Assembly (NCBI GenBank): GCA_002989075.1
Contig: PSQN01000007.1
Span: 186,001-250,000 of the forward strand
Direction: 5' to 3'
Source: Arthonia radiata
Lineage: Eukaryota; Ascomycota; Arthoniomycetes; Arthoniales; Arthoniaceae
DNA: 64,000 nt
In this document: piece by piece, positions 12,855-27,293 of the stretch
Position numbering within the stretch: the first letter of the stretch is position 1
Layout of the letters: each line of letters begins with the position of its first letter
Notes under the pieces: generated by a model
What the model saw: the letters and a program-made list of their open reading frames with translations, nothing else
Databases searched by the model: none
Told to the model about the DNA's origin: nothing
Translations under genes and position numbers: made by a program

Positions 12855-14716
12855 TAAGATTCTCTCTTTAAGGCTTATTATTCTTAACGGTCCTAGAGAT
12901 ATTAAAACTTTGTCTTTACTCTATAGTAGATTTAATTCTATAAGTTGTTATATCTAAAGTTAAGAAGGCTTTTAACGCTAATAAAGCGCTTAAGATTAAT
13001 ACTATTCTTACTAAAGTCTATAGTTAAGAGATACTTTTATATTCTTATTGTTCTTATCTAGATAAAAAGTATATACTAAAGTTTAAAAAAGTATTGTACT
13101 TTATGTATGTTCGCGATAAGAAGTTATGTAACGTTTGTCCGTCGTTAAAGAATAGTTAGTTCTTTTAGTTTAACGTCCGTATAGTTAGTTCTAACTTACT
13201 TAGCTTAGAGTATCTATTCTTAGTACTTATAGATATTAAATGCCCTCTAAGGGCAATATAAGCGTTTAATAGAAGAGAAGGAAGTCGTTTATACAGCGAA
13301 AAGGTAGCGCGAAGCTATTAAAGCGGCGGTTGTTAATTCTAAGAAGGAGCTTAAAAGGTTGCGCGTCTAAATATAAAATAAAATAGATTAGAATAATATA
13401 TTGTTCGAGAAAGAATAGCTGACAGCTATATTTAATAGTAATATTGTAGATATACCGAGTAGCCTAAGTATAGATTTTTATAATAATCTATACCTAAAGT
13501 TAGGTAGTAGGCTACTAATATAGTAAGCTGGTTTGTTTATAAGTAATCTAGATACCGACGAGGCGTACTAGATAGTAGATTAGAGTATTAATACTGCTAT
13601 AACTAATTAATATTCTAGTTTTAATATTGTTAAATAGTATCTTTATAGTTAGTTGGGTTTTATTCTGGTTTCTACTAATTTTTATATTTAGAGTATTCTT
13701 TCTACTTTATAAGATACTATTGTTTACCTCGGTATTATCTATAGGCTCTAATCGTTTCAACCTTATACTTAGATTCTTAATTATTAGAAAGGATTTCTAA
13801 GTTAAATTGTTCTACTTCTTAGAAGTAGGCTAGTTTTAACAGCGCTACGTAGAATACAGAATATATTCTTATTATTTTTAGAAGTTTAAGTTTAAATATT
13901 ATAAATTTTAATTGCTGTAAGATTTTAAACGGTTCTATCTTAGTATAGTCGAGTTTCTTGCTTAGTCTAATAATTTTTAAGTTTCTTATAAGTAAGTAAG
14001 CTCTTTTTCCTTCTTTTATACTTATATTTAGGATAGTTCTTACCTTATTATACTATTTTTTAGTTTGTTTGTTAATAAACTCGCTGTTAGACTTTAACTA
14101 TTGGTACAGAGCTTTTATACTCGTAGCTATTTATATAGCTGTTTCATTTTTAGTAGTATTCTATAGTTATCTGCCCTAAAGAGAGTAATAGCTATATAAG
14201 ATATAGAATAGAGTTATTTTTATTATATTATTCTTTATATTATTATACGCGGCTTGCGCTACTAGTAGCAATTATACTTAGTCGCTCTACTAGTAGTTAA
14301 TATATACTCGGAGGTATTGCTCTAGAGTCTAATTTATCTGTTTTGTCTGTCTATTTGTCTATAAATAAAATAAAGTAGATATTTTTTGTTTTGTTTCTAA
14401 TTGTTACATTAGAAATATTTAAAATTGTAAAACAAATTTCTAATCTCTGTCTAAGACAATTCTTTATTTTAACTATAATTAGCTAAGATAATTTAAAGGA
14501 ACGTATATACTAATTGTTCTAAATTGCTAGCTTCCTTGTAAGATATAAAGTATACGTACTTTATTAGTTTATTGTATATAACTAAAATAGCGTTATAAGC
14601 TACTTCTATAAGCAAATCCTTAGAGATTAGTAACTTAGTAATAAAGTTTAATAAGACTATATATTATAGTCTTTTAGGTATTTCTAGTAGTTATAGTTTA
14701 CCGTATAGTAAATATC

Positions 14717-14784
14717 TTAGATATTTAGTTCTTACGTATATATTATATTCTTAGATATTTAGTTCTTATGTATATATTATATTC
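14717..14784. repeat. Two tandem 34-bp units inside A2
   Basis: A 34-bp unit beginning ttagatatttagttctta occurs twice in a row (14717-14750 and 14751-14784), differing at one C/T position. It is followed by a short partial third copy. Probably a local duplication within the fossil element. Confidence 0.8.
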
Positions 14785-17700
14785 TTAGATATAATTCTTA
14801 ATATAGTATTAGATTCTTAGAATATAGTAGGTTCTTATAATCTTCTTAATAATATTATCAATACTCTTATATTCTTTCGTTAGGTTATTATAGAAGTTAC
14901 TAATAATATATTAGATTAGATTCTTTAAAATATAGATCTTACCTTAAAATTTATAATAGCCTTTATTATTTTTAATTAGTTCTAGATATTGTTTCTCATT
15001 TTTCTAGTAGATCTTAGAGTTATTTAAAATATCTAGAATTCAGCTATTTGGTTTAATAACAAACTTAGTTATTATAGCTAATTAATTGTATCTAATCTTA
15101 TTATTATGTTCTTAAAATATTGCGTGCTCGACGTATTCTTTATTATTAAGATAATCTAAATGTTTGCTTAGAGCGTCGGCTTTATTATTCTTAAAACCCT
15201 TCTTATAGATAATAATAAAGTTATATAGAGCTATAGTTTCTAACTATTTAACTTATTTACAGTTAAGTTTCTTTATTATTATAAAGTAAGTTAGATTTTT
15301 ATAGTTTATATATATTATAATTATATAGTTTACTTTTTTTAAATAAGCTCGCTATATCTTAAATACTGCTATAATAGCTAAAAGCTCTTTATTGTAAATA
15401 TTGTAGTTCTATTCTGTAAGTAATATTTTTTTTAAGTAAAAACCTACTAATCTAAGCTTTCTTTCCTTGTTATTTTAACTTATATATACTTTAATTATAT
15501 AGTTTAACGCGTCTATTTTTATAATAATTGGCAGATTAGATTTAAATATTGCTAATATAGATTTAATCTTAAAAGCTTTCTTAAGCTCTTTAAATACTAA
15601 CTATTCTTTTTGCGTTTAGAAAAATTCTATCGATTGTTTCGTTTATTAAGACAGCGGTACTATAATTTAGCTAAAGTTAAATATTTATTGTCTATAATAG
15701 TTAGCAAAACTAAGAAACTATTGTAGTTATTTTATATTCTTTAGTATAGACTAGGTTAAAACGATTTAAATCTTTAAATCTTTTATTTAAAGACTATACT
15801 TAGTAATTATAAATCTAAGAAATTTAATAGATTATTAGTAAAACTAAGTTTATTTAATATTAATTTGTAAATCGGTACGCGCTAATCTTTCTAATACCTT
15901 CTTAATATCTTTTTTATGTTTTTTTAGTATACAGCTGTATACTAAGATATTGTCTAGATAAGTAGTTATAAATATATCTAGATAATTACTAAGTGTGTTA
16001 TTAATTAGTTTCTAAAATAATACTAGTACGTTTATTAGCTTAAAAGGTATAATACAATACTTAAAAAGTCTGTATCTAGTTTAGAAGGCTATTTTCTATT
16101 CTTTATCTTTCTTTATATAAATTATGTTATAAGCTCCTTATAAATTAAACTTAGTAAACTACTGCGCGTTATATAGTCGGTCTATAATTTCGTCGATATA
16201 TAGTAGTAGATATTAATTTTTAATAGTTATTCTGTTTAATTGTCTATAATCTATATAAAGTTGTAGTTTGCTATTCTTCTTTAATACAAAGAGTATTAAG
16301 TATTTAGCTAATAATATTAATTTTTAGATAAATTCTTTCTTAAGATTATTGTTAAGATAGTTGTAGAGCGCTTAATTTTCTGCTTCTAATAGAGAGTATA
16401 TTAGACCGAATATTAGTATTTTATCTTTTTATAAAGATATTCTGTAATTCTACGGTTTATATTCTAGAAAAACTAAGTCTAGCTCAGCTTTCTTAAATAA
16501 ATATTAGAATTAATTATATTTCTTAGGTATCTTAGTAATTAACTAAGTATTTGCTGTTATATAGAATTATTAACGTATAGTTGTCTGTTCTTTATACTTA
16601 TATATAGTTAGCTATAAATAAGATACTATATTAAACTTCTTTTATAGAATATTTAAGTATTAAAGTATAGTAGTACTAATCTATATAAGTTCTTTATTAC
16701 GCTTCTTATTCTTATTGTTAAAAATAGCTTATAAAATATCTATTCTATAGAACGACTTTTATTTAAAGTACTTATACTTAGTAAAGAGAAGTTTCTTAGT
16801 TCTTTAATTTACTTTTAGGTTATATTGTTGTAATTAAGGTATACTTAGTATAGCGTAGTACTAATTAATATCTATAATATTATAAGTAATTTCTTTTTAA
16901 TAGTTCCTAATAGTTATACTTATTAGTAAAGTCTTATAGTTAACTCTTCTTTCTACTCCTTAAAATTGAAATAGTATATAGAGTAATTTCTTTTTTTATA
17001 TTTATATTTAATACTCCTTAACTTAGCGTATTAAGATAAAGTTGTCTATTACGTCTAAATTAACTATAATTTTAATATTTTTGTAATTTATTATTGTCTA
17101 AGTGTGTAAGTATGTTCTATAGGCAGTTAAGCTTATATAAAGCTAAACTTTTAGAGAATTTAATTGTTAGACGAATCGATACTACTGCTCTTAAAATAAT
17201 TAGTCTAGTCTTTTTTCTATTAATTATATATATTCTAAAGTATTTTAAGTATTAAAACCTATTGTTATTTAATTTACTATAGAAATTTCTATATAGAGTG
17301 ATTTAGTACTACTTTTATTATAACGTTTAGTTTATTGTTTACAATTTCTACTTTAATTATATAATTATTGCTAATTAAAACTTATTGTGTTTATAGGTTA
17401 TATATTATTAGTTAAAGATATTAATACTAACTATATAATTCTAAATCTCTAATAAGGTTGTTTACTAGTTATTGTAGGTGTAAGTAAATATATTCTAGAA
17501 TATTATTAATATCTCTATTAATACTTAACTTTCCCTTATAAAAGGCTAACTAACAAAGTTTTTATATTATTCCTTTCTAACGAATTAGAGTTTGCTCTTC
17601 TTAGTTAGTATTATTCTTAAGAGAGAATTTTATACTATTAGAATCTATATTTTTATCTTTAAGTTGTTGTCTTACTTATAAAGTATTATAGCTGCTGTCT

Positions 17701-18493
17701 TACTTAGCTTCTACGGTCTATTCTTTCTTAAATTTCTCTTAAGTTTCTAAATAAGGTAACCTAGATTGTTCTTGAGTAAGACCTAGTTCTTATATCGAAT
17801 CTTGTTTTAGAGATATTAGTTTCTTTAGCTATTATCTTTACTCTAGTTTATTAGATTTGTAAATCGTACAATTGTTGTTATAGTATACGGTTTAAAATAG
17901 TGTTTTATATAGTATAACAGTACTCTATATCTAATACCTTAGAATAGTACAGTTAATGTTGTTTTAGTTCTATAAGTATTGTTGTTTCTATTTTATTTGT
18001 CGTTTCTTTGTTTTCTTCTATAACTTACTGTCCGTATTCTAGTTTTTGTATAAATTAAATAAGTTTAGTTTACTGTACTTCTTATTAAATGTAACCTAAT
18101 AAGTACTTTTCTAGTTACAGAAAGCACCCTAATAAATATTCTTCTGCTTCTTAGTTAGTCTAGTAACGTACTTATACTAGTTCTGGTTAATCTTTAGTAA
18201 GAGACCTAATTCTTAAAGAAAATAATTTTTAATTAGATCTATATACTAGCGGTCGGAGAAGGCTGTTAGTAACTCTATTGCCTTATTGCGACCGTTATTC
18301 TTTTATATTTAAATAGTTATATTGAACTATTGTCGCAGAGAGTAGAGCTTTAAAGATCGATTATTGTGTCTATTTCGTTTAGTACTGTTAAACTGTTATT
18401 TCTTAAAATAGTATTTTTTAACTTAATACCCTAGTTTTGCGCAATATAAGTATAGCTTGTTTTTTATTCTATATTTTCTTTTCTAGTTATTTA

Positions 18494-18689
18494 TATAATC
18501 TAGATATAGAGCAGAAAGCAGTTAGATAGCAAAAAGGGCCTAAATAGGCTCTACTAGTGTTTAAGCTAATTATTAAGGAGATCAGAAAGGAATGCGTTCA
18601 CTAGAGAAAAGATATTCTTCTAAGATTATAGTCCTCCTAAATAGATAATATTCCGTTCTAATTCGCTATCGGAACGTTTATACATTATA
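18494..18689 (-). repeat. 3' LTR of C (196 bp)
   Basis: Left LTR, same length as the copy at 26310. Ends TRTAAT...ATTAYA. Confidence 0.92.
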
Positions 18690-21600
18690 ACTATCTTCCC
18701 TCTTAAGAAGAATCGCTCTCAATCCGAGTACAATCTACTATCTCTATCGCACCTTTTATTTATTGTTTTATATAGAGCAACAACCTCGTTAAAAACCTAC
18801 TAGCTTATATCTACGTTTAGTCGGAAAAAGAGTAATGTTGCTTACTATTATTCTACGCGTCGTTTAGTGCTAGTTTTCTGCAGTACTAAGTTATAGTACT
18901 AAGCTTTACTTTTAATTTAAAGCTCCCGAGCCTAAGTTATAAGCTCGGTAGTAAGGTTATATATTATTTTTATTTAATTTTACGTTCTTTTATATACTCT
19001 TATACATACTTTTACCGATTAATTGCCTCTATAGGTAGTAACAACCTATATAAATAGGCTTCTTTGCTTCTATATTAGTATCTATAGATAGAAGCTTTGT
19101 TATTAGTATCTAACGATAGACATAAAACAAGGCTCTTGCTCTTTTAAACTTTTTTTTTCTTTGTTTAATATTATTATACTCTTCTGCTTAGTTTACAAGC
19201 TTTGTTTTTTAATAGACCTTTACTTCTCTTCTTAAGTAATAAGTTTGTAGCTAATTTAGTATTAAATTGCCTTTAATTTGCCTTTATAATCTCTACTATA
19301 TCGAGTTTTAACTTTGTTAATAAATCCGCTGCTAAAGTAAGCTCTTTTAAAGCGCTAACTTGCCGCTTAACTTGCAGTATTAAGGACTCTAAAGCTACTA
19401 TTAATTTTAAAGCTTTTCTTTATAATACTTATAAGAAGAAAGCTTTTAGAGTTACTTTACTAATTTCTAAATTATCTGCGGCTTTTTCTAGTTTATACTC
19501 TTCTAAACTAGATAGCGTATCTCTAACTCTTATAACTCTTTATAAGTTTACTATCTCTTATTACTTTATCTTAGTCTAAATATTAGCATTCTAGCTCGTT
19601 AAAAGCGTTACGTCTGTAAAAACGACTCTAACAATAATAAAATTGTCTATTCTCTTTATTACCGTAGTACTGCTTATAAGTCTAAGTCGTCTATAAAGTC
19701 TTGCCGGTCTACCTCCTCGAATCCTGCTTTTTGCGCTGTATCTACGTTAATTTAGCCTTAGCTAGAGACTTATATCTTAGTATACTGCCGTTGCATAAAG
19801 GCCTTATTTAGCGATATAGCTATATATAGTAGTTATTCTCCGAACTCCAATTTTAAATATTATAAGGACTAAATCTATAAGTAGCTTAAAAGATAGTACG
19901 CTAAGTATACTTGCTGTACTAATATTAGAAGATTAGAAGATAAGTATAAGATAGTAAGTTTAATACCTCTCCGTCTTAAGTACTAATTAACTCTATATTA
20001 ATATATACTAGGTCTCTACTTAGTAGAGACGTGCCTACAACTTTCTTGTACGCGCTAACTTCTTTTTAACCTCTAGTAAGGACGTTTAAAATAACAAAGA
20101 GTCTTTCTATAACAACTATCTTACTTTACTTCGTGCCTTTTACGTTTAGCTATAGGCCTAGTAGCGCGGTCTAGGCACTAAGTCGGTTAAATAGACTAAT
20201 ACTAACAATTTTAAGCGTATTAAGGTGCTACGCTAGAGCTTCGATTCTAGTATAAGGTTGTACGACCCTTAGCTATCTATAAATAAGACCTCTTATAAGC
20301 TAGCTTTAGTAGATCTAGTTAATTAGATTTAGAACCGCGTTAACGGTAGTTATAGCTAGGTTAAGTAGTATTATACTGTCGATCCGTACTAACTTCGGCG
20401 CTAGTTTAGATAGTCTTCTTGTAGTTTTCTACCTTTTATTTAGCTAGGGTTTTAGTTTGTATAAGTAGTTTTCCTTGGTCTATCAGAATAATTCTATATT
20501 TTCTTCCTATACAAGTTTTATTTTAACTTTCTTATAGCTTAAGCTTTATAATTATATATAAATAGTCTTAAAGTTTAATACTATACTAATTCTATGTTCT
20601 AAACTATACTTAAGGTAATTTATCTTCTCTTCGACGTTATATTATAGACTAATTATATAAGCTTGTAGCTCTTTCTTATCTATATTATCTAGTTTATCTT
20701 AGACGCTTGCCTCTTAGCTTAGTATCTTTACGCTTCTTAAATTTCTTAAGGGCGTTAGAGTCTTTAAGATATATCCGCGGCTCTATCGTATTATTTACCT
20801 CTAACTACCTCTACTACTTAGTTTAATACTAGTCTTTATTCTTAATCTTAAAGCAGATCGCCTTAACGAGCTATTCTTTATTACTATCGACTTCGACTAA
20901 ACCAGGCGGTTCTGTATTAGACCGACGGCAATATAGCTCTAGTAAGAATATATAGAAGACAGAGTAGATGCGGTAGGAGTCTAATAGTGCTAGCTAGTAA
21001 GCTTGTTTATCTACTTTCTTAAGGATTCTAAATAGTTCTAAGCTTCGATCGTCGAGCTTCTTTATTAACCTCTTTATTTTAAGATTCTTTAACGATAGTA
21101 GTACTAAGTTACCTACTATATAGTATTTTAGTATATACTTAGTGTTGTATTATTCTATTTATAGACGTTAAACTTTCTTTAGCTGCTACTTTATTTCTTA
21201 TTAGCGGAGAAGGCGTTCTTCTATATACTTAACTGCTATAGAATATTCTGGCTTAGGCTACCTTCCCTCTTAACAGAAGGTATTCTTACTAATAGAAAGG
21301 TTGTTTAGCTTAACTACAGTATAGTACCGATTTAGCGGCGGTATGCCGTCTAGTACGTCTATAACGCAACTAAACGTACATTTAATCGATAAAATTTTTG
21401 TTAATAAATAAACTTTTAAATTGTATGTAAAAGTAGCTTCTTTTAGATACTTATACTAATTATCTTAATTCTAAGAGATATAGATATATAGATAGTTTTT
21501 AAGCTTCTAGTTCTAGCGCTTAGTTTAGCTATTAGTTTAAGGGTAAAATACTATACTTAACCTTCGTTTTACAGCTAAATACTAGTAAAAGATGCTTTAA

Positions 21601-24600
21601 TATAAGCTAGTAAATATAGATTCTTTATTAAATAAAAGGCTTCTTAGGAATTCTAACGTTTTTGCCTAGTGTTTATAAAGTACTTCTACTAGCTTTATAA
21701 CATTTATAGTTTTATTAACTAGAATATAGGTTATAAACTTAGAGAAGCGGTTTACAACTATAAAAATTAAATTAACAATGTTCCTATTCTTTAAAAAAAC
21801 TATCGGTAGTTTAATAATAAAGTTTAAGAATAGATCCTTAAAGAAGCTAATCGGAATCGATATCGCCGCTATTTCGCTATATAGCTTATACCTCTTTACG
21901 GTTGTTTGTTAGTATATATTGTATTTAGCAATAAAGTTTTTAATATACGTTACTATCTTTTTCTACGTATATTTATATCTTAAAATTTTAAAAGTCTTCT
22001 TAACCTTAAAGTAGCTAGTAAGCTTATTATTATAATTTCTGCTTATAATTTTAAGCTTTAACGTACAGCATTCTAGTATCTAAATTTTGCTATCTTAACG
22101 CAACAATTTATAGCTATCGACTAACTATTTTACGTACTTTAGAGACTTAGAGTCTAAGTTAGGCCTTATTAAGGTATTTAAGTTAATTCGACTCGTACGG
22201 CGCTTTTTTATATCGACTTAATAGCAATCTATTGCCGTTTTATTACTCTACTGACTTTTAGTTCTAGCTAATAATTTTAACTCCGATACTTTCTACTTTA
22301 TAAAGGCGTTCCTTTACTAAGCTTTAAGAATTAAAGTTGCGAGACCCCAAGAAGTATTATTGTAAGCTATTTTAAGAGTAGTAGCTATAACTACCTTAAC
22401 TCGTAATACGAGAGCTACCAAAAAAGGCTCTATACTAGTAAAGAAAGACGGACGCGTTTTTTGCTTTTAGACGTTTTATATAAGGTTTGTATCTAACTCC
22501 GATCTGCCTCTAATTTAGACTATAGTCGCGTCTAAAGTTTTAGATTGATAGCTAAACCGCTAATAGTGTTTAAAATAATTTTTAAGTAATATAATTAAGA
22601 CGGTAATTATACTTTCTTCTAAGCTAGAGAGCTCTTCTCTAGTACTAGACAAAGTAGTATCTCTTCTAAGCTTCTACTATAGACTTAGCAATATCTTATT
22701 AGTGTTGTCTTCCTTTACTCTACGTAAATTCTTATAATCTAGACGGCGCAATAGTACGTCTGCTAGGTTCTTGCTACTTGTACGGTATAGTATTTTAAAG
22801 TTAAATGCTAATAGGTCTTTTATCTAGCGCGTCTATCGGCGAGACAATACTTTTGTTGTTATAAAATATTATAGATTATTATAGTCTATTATAACCTTTA
22901 CTAAGTACTATACACTAATAAAATAATAGCGCTAGTACTTAAAGCTAGTCTATATTGCTATAAGCTCTTTATTATAGATATTATATTTTAGCTTAGCGTC
23001 TATAAATTTCTTTAAAAAGAATACTACTAGATATAAATATGTATCTACCTTATTATTAATACTAGTTTAGACGGTGTCTGCTATATCTAGTATAGACAAG
23101 CCTAAGTTAATATTTAACGGCAATAGTAATCGACTATCTTTCCTTAGCTAAAGTAAGATATCTACTATTATAAAGTCTAATACATTAGTTATTAAAACGA
23201 TCGATAGTACCGGGTTAAAGTATGTTAGTACTAGTATATTTATAAAGACTTGCTTTAGCGCTTTAAAAGCTTCTTGTTAAGTTTTGCTCTAGACAAACTT
23301 AACGTCTTTCGTTAGTATATTTATTGGTACTACGATACGGCTAAATTCGTAGATAAATCGCTGATAGAAGTTTATAAATCTCAGGAAGGATAGAATCTGC
23401 TTTACAATAGTAAGAGCTAGCTATTCAGCTATAGTCTGTATCCTTTCTAGGTCTATTTCGATACTATCGACTTCTACAGTAAACTCTAGGAAAGAAACCT
23501 TAGTAGTATAAAATTAACACTTAAACAGCTTTATAAATAGACTCTATTTATAAAGCCTTTATAGGACTTCTTTAATATAGTCTTTATAGCTTTCCTCGTT
23601 TTTAGAGAAAATTAAGATATTGTTTATATAAACAATATATACAGTATTAATAAGATTATCTATAGCTTTATAAATATATATCTAAAACGTAGTAGAGGCG
23701 TTTACTAGTCTAAAAAGCATTACTAGGTATTTATAGTGCCCGTATCGGGTATACAACGCTGTTTTTTACTTATTTTCTTTATAAATATAGATACAGTAAT
23801 AAGCATCGTAAAGATTAAGCTTTATAAATACCTTTAAGCCTTATAGGCGATTAAGAATCTTAGAGACTAGCGGTAATGCGTAGCAATTCTTTACATTTAC
23901 ATTGTTTAAACCGCAGTAGTTAATATATAGTCTCAACAATCTATCTATCTTAGATATAAATAGAACTAGAGCACCCGCCGGACTAGTAGAGGGTTATATC
24001 TATTCTTTCTTAATTATAGCATTTAAGTACTTTTAGAGCGTCTTTAGCTTATCTTACGATATAGAGTAGATTAGCTTATATAGAGGTTCTATATTATCCT
24101 TAAGCTTAATTTTATAAGTATACTTATTAAGCGGCGTAAGCTTACTTAATAGTTCTTTAGAAAAGATATCTTTATATTTAGTGTATTAAGAAAAAAGCTT
24201 ATCTCGCTTCTCTACTTTCTTAGACTTGCTATCTAAAGTCTAGTTTAGCGGCAAACTAACGTCTAATAGGACCGCTATTTAATACTTATAACGTTTATTC
24301 GCTCTTATCTATAAGATTACAGAGTAGTACTGTTTATCTCTTTATAAATATACTAAAATTACGTCTTTATTAACGATCTTAATAGATTTAGCTTTTACTA
24401 CCTATTCTTTAGGCGCAGAGAGGTTTCCCTAAGCGATTGTTCTTATCGTCCAGCTAATTTAGAGCTTAACTTACTTAAGCTATAGATATTCTAAGACGAG
24501 GCTATATTCTATAAAGTTAGCTGAATATAGGTAGAGTTAGTAATACTGTTTCTCCTTATATACGTTTCTTATAGTTATATTTACGTTATAAGCGCTATAA

Positions 24601-26309
24601 AGCTACAGCTTATTTTTATTAAGGAACTTAGTATATAAAAGCTTTACTCTATATAATTTTTGCTATTCTCTTTTAAATATAATACAATAATTAATAAGAT
24701 TAATCTCTGTACTAAAATCTACTAGCGCAAGAATCTCTTGCAGCAATCTATCTAGCTGTACCGAAACTTTAATTCGTCCTTACTATTAATTAATAGCCCT
24801 AAGCTTTAGAAATACGAGACTTATCTTCGAGGCCTATCGTTTTTTCGCCTAACTAGCGTTAAATTGATATTAATTTAGAGCGTAGTATATTTAGTAGTAT
24901 AATACCCTTTCTAATTGTATATAAAGTAGGTAATATTTGCTTTACTATATATTAACTCTAATTGCCTCTATGCAGCAGAGCTATTATCTCTTTATTAAAC
25001 TAGTAAGTTGCCTTGTTCTTGGTATAAACCGTCTTGTCCGCGGTCCGACCTCTGTAGAGATACTCTAGCGTTACAACCGCTATAGTTTATATTCAATCCG
25101 CTACTAAAGCAATTTTAGTTTATATTAGTATTACAGACGTTCTGCGATATACTACGATTAATATCTATATATTAATAAACTTTCTTTAGAAGCTTATTTA
25201 TATCTTTAAGTAGATTCTCTAAGAGATCTTACTTAATTAGCTTCGCCTTAATTTATAAAGATAAGCGCGTATAGTAAAATATAGTCTAATTTAGGTCCGA
25301 TATCTTACTACCTAGCAACTTAGTTTCTTTGTTTTATAGAAAGCTTAAGAAGTTCTTAAACTTTTACGTCGAACTCTATATCGATATAAAGAACTTTTCT
25401 ACGTTAGCTATAGTAGCTATAGCTAAGTTAACAATATATTTTATTATCTATTTTTTAAAGTACGTTTATACATAAAGTAATGTCTTCTCTTTATTCTCTT
25501 TAGTATAAGTTTGCTATCTATCCGCTAAGTCTCTAAGAAGTTCTTAAACGTACTAAGTAATAATATAAATGTTATCGAAGTCCGATACGTTAGCTATCTA
25601 AAATCTTTTCTTAATAGTTTAAGTTTATTAAATGTCCGCAGAGCTTATAGCTCTCTTAAGCTTAGACGCCTCTTTCTTAAGAAGCTTGTTAATCTAGCTT
25701 TAAAGGCTTAAATCGCTCTATAGCCGCTTGCTACTAGCCTTTAAATTGTAGATAGACTAAAGCTTAACTTCGAGTATTCGCTTTTCGAGCTTAAGCTTCT
25801 TAATAGTGTACTGCTACTACTATACTAGTAGTTCTTATCTTAGCTTTTGTACCTTAACGCTTAAGAAGGCGCTAAAGAGGGATTCTTTACAGTTAGAGCC
25901 TTAGTAGGCCCCTTTATCGTCGTTATTGTTTTAATTTAAACTATTGTTCTTCTTAGTTTACAATCTGCTCGGCGTCTGTTCGCCGGCTTATAAGTCCTCT
26001 TACTTATTATTGTCGCTAAATCCTATATAAGAGTTCTAGTCTTCTTCGACGTTAGCTATATTTTGCTACGCTCTATATTTTACTTATACGGCGGATATAA
26101 AGTAACTACTATTGTATGCTTAGTTCCTTACTTATTCTCTTTAAATACGATACTTGCTAGCATCAGCTATTAATTAATTTTAATATTATTTATTTTAACG
26201 TGTATATAGAGTCTTGGCTGTACTTAATTATACCGAGTTGACCCTTAAGCGACGTTAATAAGGTGCCTAACTACCGGCCGCCCCCCTCGTAGGTTTAGAA
26301 TAATTAGAA

Positions 26310-26505
26310 TGTAATTTAGATATAGAGCAGAAAGCAGTTAGATAGCAAAAAGGGCCCAAATAGGCTCTACTAGTATTTAAGCTAATTATTAAGGAGACTA
26401 GAAAGGAATGCGTCTACTAGAGGAAAGATATCCTCTCAGAATTGTAGCCTTTCTAAATAGACAACATTCCGTCTTAATTTGTTATCGAGACGTTTATGCA
26501 TTACA
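26310..26505 (-). repeat. 5' LTR of C (196 bp)
   Basis: Right LTR beginning TGTAATTTAG and ending GCATTACA. It is less altered than its partner. Confidence 0.92.
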
Positions 26506-27293
26506 GTTTAGTTTCTCTTAAAGCTTTATAAAATCTAACTCTATTAAAGCACCTCGGTCTTATTATAAGTTTGCTTAATTCTTTATTTTATAGAATTTAT
26601 TAGTAAAATTACACTTCTTTTTTATTTATCTTTTAAAGTTACTATTATTAATCTTCTTTGTTTGTTATATAAAGCTATTAAAATTATTAAACTTCTCTTT
26701 ATAAATATAAATTATTTTCTTAATATAATTCTTAAGTCCTTTATAAAAAGTCTTAATAAGAGGTTTTTTATTCTATTCTGTTTAATTAGCATACTATATA
26801 AATTTAGCAGCGTATCTGCTTGCTAATTCTATTTACTTAAGATTTTAAAGCTTTTTAATAGCAATATATTTACCGTCGGTCTATTTAAAGATTTTATAAA
26901 GCTTTTTCTAAAAGAAAACAAAGCTAGCAAAGAACTTATTAATATTCTTGTGTCTACTCTTTATTAGAGTAAATAGAAAATCGTTAAAATAGTACTTAAT
27001 CTACTTATAGACGTTTCTATTTATATAAGAGGTAGTAAATAAAAAATTATAGTAGTATCGTTTAGAAACTAGTCTTTATAAGTTTTAAAGTATATAGCTA
27101 AACGTATTAAGAGTAAAGTAACTTTAAAACATTTACTTAAAAAACTTTTTTCTATTTTAGTGTTAACGTTTAATATTTTACTCGTATTAGCTATTTTATT
27201 GGCTAATCTATTTATAGCGTTGCAGCTATTAGGTACTAGAGTAGTAAATATAATTAATCTACTTTCTCTACTTTTATAGCGAGTCTATTAAAG

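Larger units (their letters stand above)
18494..26505 (-). mobile_element. C: Gypsy retrotransposon with short LTRs, nested in A2
   Basis: An 8,012-bp element with 196-bp LTRs and a duplication attta/gttta (18489-18493 and 26506-26510; the single difference is a RIP-type transition). The uninterrupted A-family sequence confirms the join. Pol reads on the minus strand, with the reverse transcriptase catalytic tract near 23,604-23,640. From its position, the gag region lies to the right (about 25,300-26,200) and the integrase region to the left (about 21,500-22,300). A purine-rich tract on the minus strand adjoins the left LTR at the place of a polypurine tract. The structure is whole in outline, with dozens of breaks. 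It is younger than A2. Confidence 0.88.
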
